Positions 60,480 to 64,000 of a stretch of DNA of 64,000 nt are shown here, piece after piece (within the stretch, counting starts at the first letter, position 1; each line of letters opens with the position of its first letter). The DNA is from Paradevosia sp036499825. Lineage in GTDB: Bacteria; Pseudomonadota; Alphaproteobacteria; Rhizobiales; Devosiaceae. The stretch is taken from assembly GCA_036499825.1 (NCBI GenBank), contig DASYCZ010000043.1, forward strand, positions 62,001-126,000, read 5' to 3'. The notes below the pieces were generated by a model, which was given only the letters and a program-made list of their open reading frames with translations, was not told the DNA's origin and searched no databases. A program made the translations under genes and the position numbers.

Positions 60480-61829
60480 ATGCGTCTTTCGCGATATTTC
60501 CTGCCCGTTTTGCGCGAGGTCCCGAAGGAAGCCGAAATCGTCTCGCACCGGCTGATGCTGCGCGCCGGCATGATCCGCCAGCAGGCGTCCGGCATGTATT
60601 CCTGGCTGCCCCTTGGCTACAAGGTGCTGATGAAGGTCAAGGCGATCGTCGAGCAGGAGCAGAACCGCTCCGGCGCCATCGAATTGCTGATGCCGACCCT
60701 GCAGTCTGCCGACCTCTGGCGGGAAAGCGGCCGCTACAACGCCTATGGCAAGGAAATGCTGCGCATCAAGGATCGCGGCGAACGCGACCTTCTGTATGGC
60801 CCGACCAACGAGGAGATGATCACCGACATCTTCCGCACCTACGTGAAGTCCTACAAGGACCTGCCGCTGAACCTCTACCATATCCAGTGGAAGTTCCGCG
60901 ACGAGATCCGCCCGCGCTTCGGCACCATGCGCAGCCGCGAATTCCTGATGAAAGATGCCTATAGCTTCGATCTCGACAAGGAAGGCGCGACGGAGGCCTT
61001 CTATAGGATGTTCGTGGCCTATCTGCGCACGTTCCACCGCATGGGCCTGGTCGGCATTCCGATGCGCGCCGACAGCGGCCCGATCGGCGGTGACCTCAGC
61101 TATGAATTCATCGTGCTTGCCGAGACCGGCGAAAGCGCCGTCTTCTGCCATGCCGACCTGTTGAAGAAGCCCATCCCCTCCATCGATACCGACTATCGCG
61201 GCGATCTCAGCCCTATCTTCAACGACTGGACTTCGCTTTACGCCGCGACAGAGGACATGGTCGACATGGCCGCCTATGAGGCGGCAGTTCCCGAAGACAA
61301 GCGCACAAGTGCGCGAGGTATCGAAGTCGGCCACATTTTCTACTTCGGCACCAAGTATTCAGATCCCATGAAGGCGACCGTGACCGGTCCTGACGGCAAG
61401 GAAGTGACCGTGCACATGGGTTCTTATGGCATCGGGCCGACGCGGCTGGTGCCTGCCATCATCGAAGCGAGCCATGACGACGACGGCATCGTCTGGCCGG
61501 TCAGCGTTGCGCCCTTCGAGGTGGTGCTGATCAACCTCAAGGCCGGCGACGCCGCCAGCGATGCAGCCTGCGACAAGCTCTATGGCGAACTGCAGACCGC
61601 CGGCATTGATGTCCTCTATGACGATCGCGATACCGGGGCGGGTGGCAAGTTCGCTACGGCCGATCTCATCGGTATTCCCTATCAACTGATCATCGGGCCC
61701 CGCGGCCTGAAGTCCGGCGAAGCCGAGATCAAGCACCGTCAGAGCGGCGAGCGCGAGACGCTGCCGATCGATGCGGCCATTGCCCGGCTCAAATCCCTGA
61801 TCGAGCCGCAAAGGCGGGACGACGTTTGA
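60480..61829 (+). CDS. proS: Prolyl-tRNA synthetase (short alphaproteobacterial form)
   Basis: A 449-residue class II synthetase. Motif 1 (PLGYKVLMKVKAIVEQEQNR), motif 2 (FRDEIRPRFGTMRSREFLMKD) and motif 3 (YGIGPTRLVPAIIE) are present, as is the C-terminal anticodon-binding domain. It lacks the ~180-residue INS editing domain found in E. coli ProS (572 residues), which is normal for alphaproteobacteria, where a separate deacylase does the editing. GGAG lies five bases before the ATG. Its stop overlaps the TTG start of the next gene. Confidence 0.96.
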   Translation: MRLSRYFLPVLREVPKEAEIVSHRLMLRAGMIRQQASGMYSWLPLGYKVLMKVKAIVEQEQNRSGAIELLMPTLQSADLWRESGRYNAYGKEMLRIKDRGERDLLYGPTNEEMITDIFRTYVKSYKDLPLNLYHIQWKFRDEIRPRFGTMRSREFLMKDAYSFDLDKEGATEAFYRMFVAYLRTFHRMGLVGIPMRADSGPIGGDLSYEFIVLAETGESAVFCHADLLKKPIPSIDTDYRGDLSPIFNDWTSLYAATEDMVDMAAYEAAVPEDKRTSARGIEVGHIFYFGTKYSDPMKATVTGPDGKEVTVHMGSYGIGPTRLVPAIIEASHDDDGIVWPVSVAPFEVVLINLKAGDAASDAACDKLYGELQTAGIDVLYDDRDTGAGGKFATADLIGIPYQLIIGPRGLKSGEAEIKHRQSGERETLPIDAAIARLKSLIEPQRRDDV

Positions 61830-63199
61830 CCGATATCGCCTCGCAGGCCGCCGCCGCGCAGCAAAGCCGGCCGTTCTCTCGCTTTGAGTGGCTCGTGGCG
61901 GGGCGATATCTGCGTGCACGGCGCAAGGATGCCTTCATCTCGGTGATCGCGGCCCTGACGCTGACCGGCCTCGCCATCGGCGTCGCGACGCTCATCGTCG
62001 TCATGTCGGTGATGAATGGCTTTCGCGAGGAACTGCTCAGCAAGATTTTGGGGCTCAACGGCCATTTCTCGGCCTATCCGATCGAGCAGAAGTTCACCGA
62101 CTACAATCCCACAGTGAAGCTGATCGAGGGCATTCCGGGCGTTACCCACGCCGTGGCTTTCGTCGAGGGGCAGGCGCTGGCCTCGGCCAATTCGCAATCG
62201 ACCGGCGTCACCGTGCGCGGCATGTCCTTCGAAGACATCCAGAAGCTCGGCCTGTTGACCAAGAGCGCCCAACAGGGGGGCTGGGATCAATGGGACCAGT
62301 CGACCGGCGTTGCTATCGGTTATCGCCTGGCTGAAAAGCTCGGCTTGTCGCTGGGTGACGCCATCACCATAGTCAACCCCAATGGCGACACGACGCCGTT
62401 CGGCACGACGCCGCAGATCCGCTCCTATCCCGTCAACGTCATCTTCAATCTGGGGATGGTGGAGTTCGACAGTTTCTACATCTACATGCCCATGCAGCTG
62501 GGGCAGGAGTATTTCAAGCTCTACGAGGATGTCCTCAAGCCGGGCGTCGCGCCACCCGGGCCGGACGCGACCGATGCCGAGATCGATGCCGCCTATGTGC
62601 GGCAGTACCAGGCTTCGGGCGTCGAAATCTTCATCCAGAATCCCGATGACGTCGACACCATGCGCAACCGCATCGCGCAGGCGCCGGGTATCCGGCCGAT
62701 GGTCCTGACCGATTGGCAGCAGCGCAACGAGACCTTCTTCTCGGCGCTGCAGGTCGAGCGCGTCGTGATGTTCACGATTTTGTCGATGATCATCGTCGTG
62801 GCGGCGTTCAACATCATTTCGAGCCTCGTTATGCTGGTGAAGGACAAGGGCGCCGATATCGCCGTGCTGCGCACCATGGGGGCGACCCGTGGCTCGATCA
62901 TGCGGATATTCTGCATTACGGGCACCGCCATTGGGGTGCTTGGGACGGTCGTGGGCTTTATCCTCGGCATGCTGATTGCCTCCAATGCCGAAACGCTGCG
63001 TGCCCTGGTTTCCGACATCATCGGTGTGCGTATCTTCCCGCCGGAAGTGTTCTTCCTTGCTTCGCTGCCGTCGCGCGTCGATCCGACCGAAGTCACGGTC
63101 ATCGTCTGCATCGCGCTGCTGCTGAGCTTCCTCGCCACGATTTATCCGGCCTGGCGCGCCGCCCAATACGATCCCGTCGAGGCCTTGCGGTATGAGTGA
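61826..63199 (+). CDS. LolC/LolE family lipoprotein-releasing permease
   Basis: A 457-residue inner-membrane protein. One N-terminal helix (residues ~35-60, FISVIAALTLTGLAIGVATL) is followed by a large periplasmic domain and three C-terminal helices in FtsX-type arrangement, ending YPAWRAAQYDPVEALRYE, the LolC/E hallmark. With LolD it extracts lipoproteins from the inner membrane for delivery to LolA. Only one permease gene is present beside lolD, so it may act as a homodimer (LolF type). It starts with TTG overlapping the proS stop (TTGA). Confidence 0.93.
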   Translation: MTDIASQAAAAQQSRPFSRFEWLVAGRYLRARRKDAFISVIAALTLTGLAIGVATLIVVMSVMNGFREELLSKILGLNGHFSAYPIEQKFTDYNPTVKLIEGIPGVTHAVAFVEGQALASANSQSTGVTVRGMSFEDIQKLGLLTKSAQQGGWDQWDQSTGVAIGYRLAEKLGLSLGDAITIVNPNGDTTPFGTTPQIRSYPVNVIFNLGMVEFDSFYIYMPMQLGQEYFKLYEDVLKPGVAPPGPDATDAEIDAAYVRQYQASGVEIFIQNPDDVDTMRNRIAQAPGIRPMVLTDWQQRNETFFSALQVERVVMFTILSMIIVVAAFNIISSLVMLVKDKGADIAVLRTMGATRGSIMRIFCITGTAIGVLGTVVGFILGMLIASNAETLRALVSDIIGVRIFPPEVFFLASLPSRVDPTEVTVIVCIALLLSFLATIYPAWRAAQYDPVEALRYE

Positions 63200-63878
63200 G
63201 ACCCAACTGGTTCTGCGCGGCGTCCATCGTCACTACGGCGACGGACCGACGGCCGTCCGCGTACTCGAAGCCGCCGATCTGACGGTCAAGGGTGGCGAAC
63301 TCGTCGCACTCGTGGCGCCATCGGGCGCCGGCAAATCGACCCTGCTTCATCTGAGCGGCCTTCTCGAGCGTCCGCAGCAGGGCGAAATCGAGATCCTGGG
63401 CGTCAAGACCACCCATCTGAGCGATCGCGCCCGCACCATGATGCGGCGGACGACGGTAGGGTATGTCTATCAGTTCCATCACCTGCTGCCTGAGTTCTCG
63501 GCGCTTGAGAATGTCTCGATGCCGCAGCTCATCGCCGGCAAAACCCAGACCGAGGCTGACAAGCGTTCGCACGAACTGCTCGGCATTTTGGGCGTCGATG
63601 CCCGCTCGACGCATCGTCCCGCGGAACTCTCCGGCGGCGAGCAGCAGCGCGTCGCCATCGCCCGCGCCGCTGCCAACCGGCCGCGCGTCATTCTTGCCGA
63701 CGAGCCCACCGGCAATCTCGACCCGGCGACCAGCGAGCTGGTTTTTGACGCGCTGCGCCAGCTGATCCGGGAAGAGGGTGCCGCCGCCCTCATCGCCACG
63801 CACAACTACGACCTGGCCCGCAAGGCCGACCGGATCGTGACGCTGCGTGACGGGCTCGTCGTGCCGCATACGCTGTAG
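63192..63878 (+). CDS. lolD: Lipoprotein-releasing system ATPase LolD
   Basis: A 228-residue ABC ATPase. Walker A reads APSGAGKST (42-50), with Ala in place of the first Gly, as is common in LolD. The signature LSGGEQQRVAIARA and Walker B VILADEPTGNLD are intact. It powers the permease at 61826 and overlaps it by 8 bp. Downstream of it, in the last 120 bp of the window, no gene start is visible. Confidence 0.95.
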   Translation: MSETQLVLRGVHRHYGDGPTAVRVLEAADLTVKGGELVALVAPSGAGKSTLLHLSGLLERPQQGEIEILGVKTTHLSDRARTMMRRTTVGYVYQFHHLLPEFSALENVSMPQLIAGKTQTEADKRSHELLGILGVDARSTHRPAELSGGEQQRVAIARAAANRPRVILADEPTGNLDPATSELVFDALRQLIREEGAAALIATHNYDLARKADRIVTLRDGLVVPHTL

Positions 63879-64000
63879 CGTCAGTTTCTCCACTTTATCG
63901 GTGGGGCTGCATCAGGCTTGCTGGCCCTGGTGCGGCGCTCTTGCGCACGCCTGAAGGGGCACAAAGTTAGCCCTCACAACTCCGGGCAAAGCACGCACAA
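63879..64000. other. Window end, no gene seen
   Basis: 122 bp after lolD contain no supported open frame or RNA. In many Rhizobiales dnaE follows lolD, but its start would lie beyond this window. Confidence 0.3.

Overview
The window is GC-rich chromosomal DNA of an alphaproteobacterium, most likely of the Hyphomicrobiales (Rhizobiales) and plausibly Devosia or a close relative. This rests on gene order and gene architecture, not on a search: glpX-recJ, a complete 14-gene nuo operon whose NuoE carries a long C-terminal extension, nuoN-birA-RNase J, a short INS-less ProS followed by LolC/E-LolD, a two-cold-shock-domain protein next to DUF192, and several ABC sugar importers with LacI regulators. 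No rRNA, CRISPR array, prophage or insertion sequence was seen.

Region 1 (1-9 kb) is housekeeping: the 3' part of glpX, recJ, a divergent cyclopropane-fatty-acid synthase homologue, an HdeD-like membrane protein, ilvD, a small conserved-looking protein and an M29 aminopeptidase. C-rich palindromes recur in the spacers, including one 102-bp inverted repeat. Region 2 (9-26.5 kb) is accessory carbohydrate uptake. It holds a LacI regulator divergent from a GH2 glycosidase and a full ABC importer, then macAB, then a minus-strand operon of binding protein, two permeases, sulfatase and LacI regulator. That operon has a perfect 14-bp LacI-type operator over its predicted -10 box and has no ATPase of its own.

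Region 3 (26.5-34.2 kb) is mixed: an FTR1-like ExxE membrane protein translationally coupled to a membrane-anchored tyrosine-phosphatase-like protein, three glyoxalase/VOC genes, two tRNA-Glu genes (CTC and TTC) flanking an MFS/LysR pair, an M15-type lipoprotein, a double cold-shock protein and a DUF192 lipoprotein. Region 4 (34.4-40.8 kb) has a heterodimeric ABC exporter with one degenerate ATP site and three tandem outer-membrane beta-barrel paralogues ending in two terminators.

Region 5 (41-56.6 kb) is the respiratory complex I operon, nuoA-N, tightly packed with overlapping stops and starts. It contains two genes that are not canonical complex I subunits: a pentapeptide-repeat protein between nuoF and nuoG, and an 80-residue two-helix membrane protein coupled at both ends between nuoH and nuoI. 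NuoE also has a basic Ala/Pro-rich linker plus a helix-hairpin-helix-like tail, and NuoL has a histidine-rich loop. These are the best candidates for undescribed biology. Region 6 (56.6-64 kb) has birA, RNase J, DUF1467, an ETF-beta-type lysine methyltransferase, proS and the LolC/E-LolD lipoprotein-release transporter. Between the methyltransferase and proS, a terminator on the minus strand points to an unannotated transcript.

All names come from reading motifs and gene order by eye; no database search was run.
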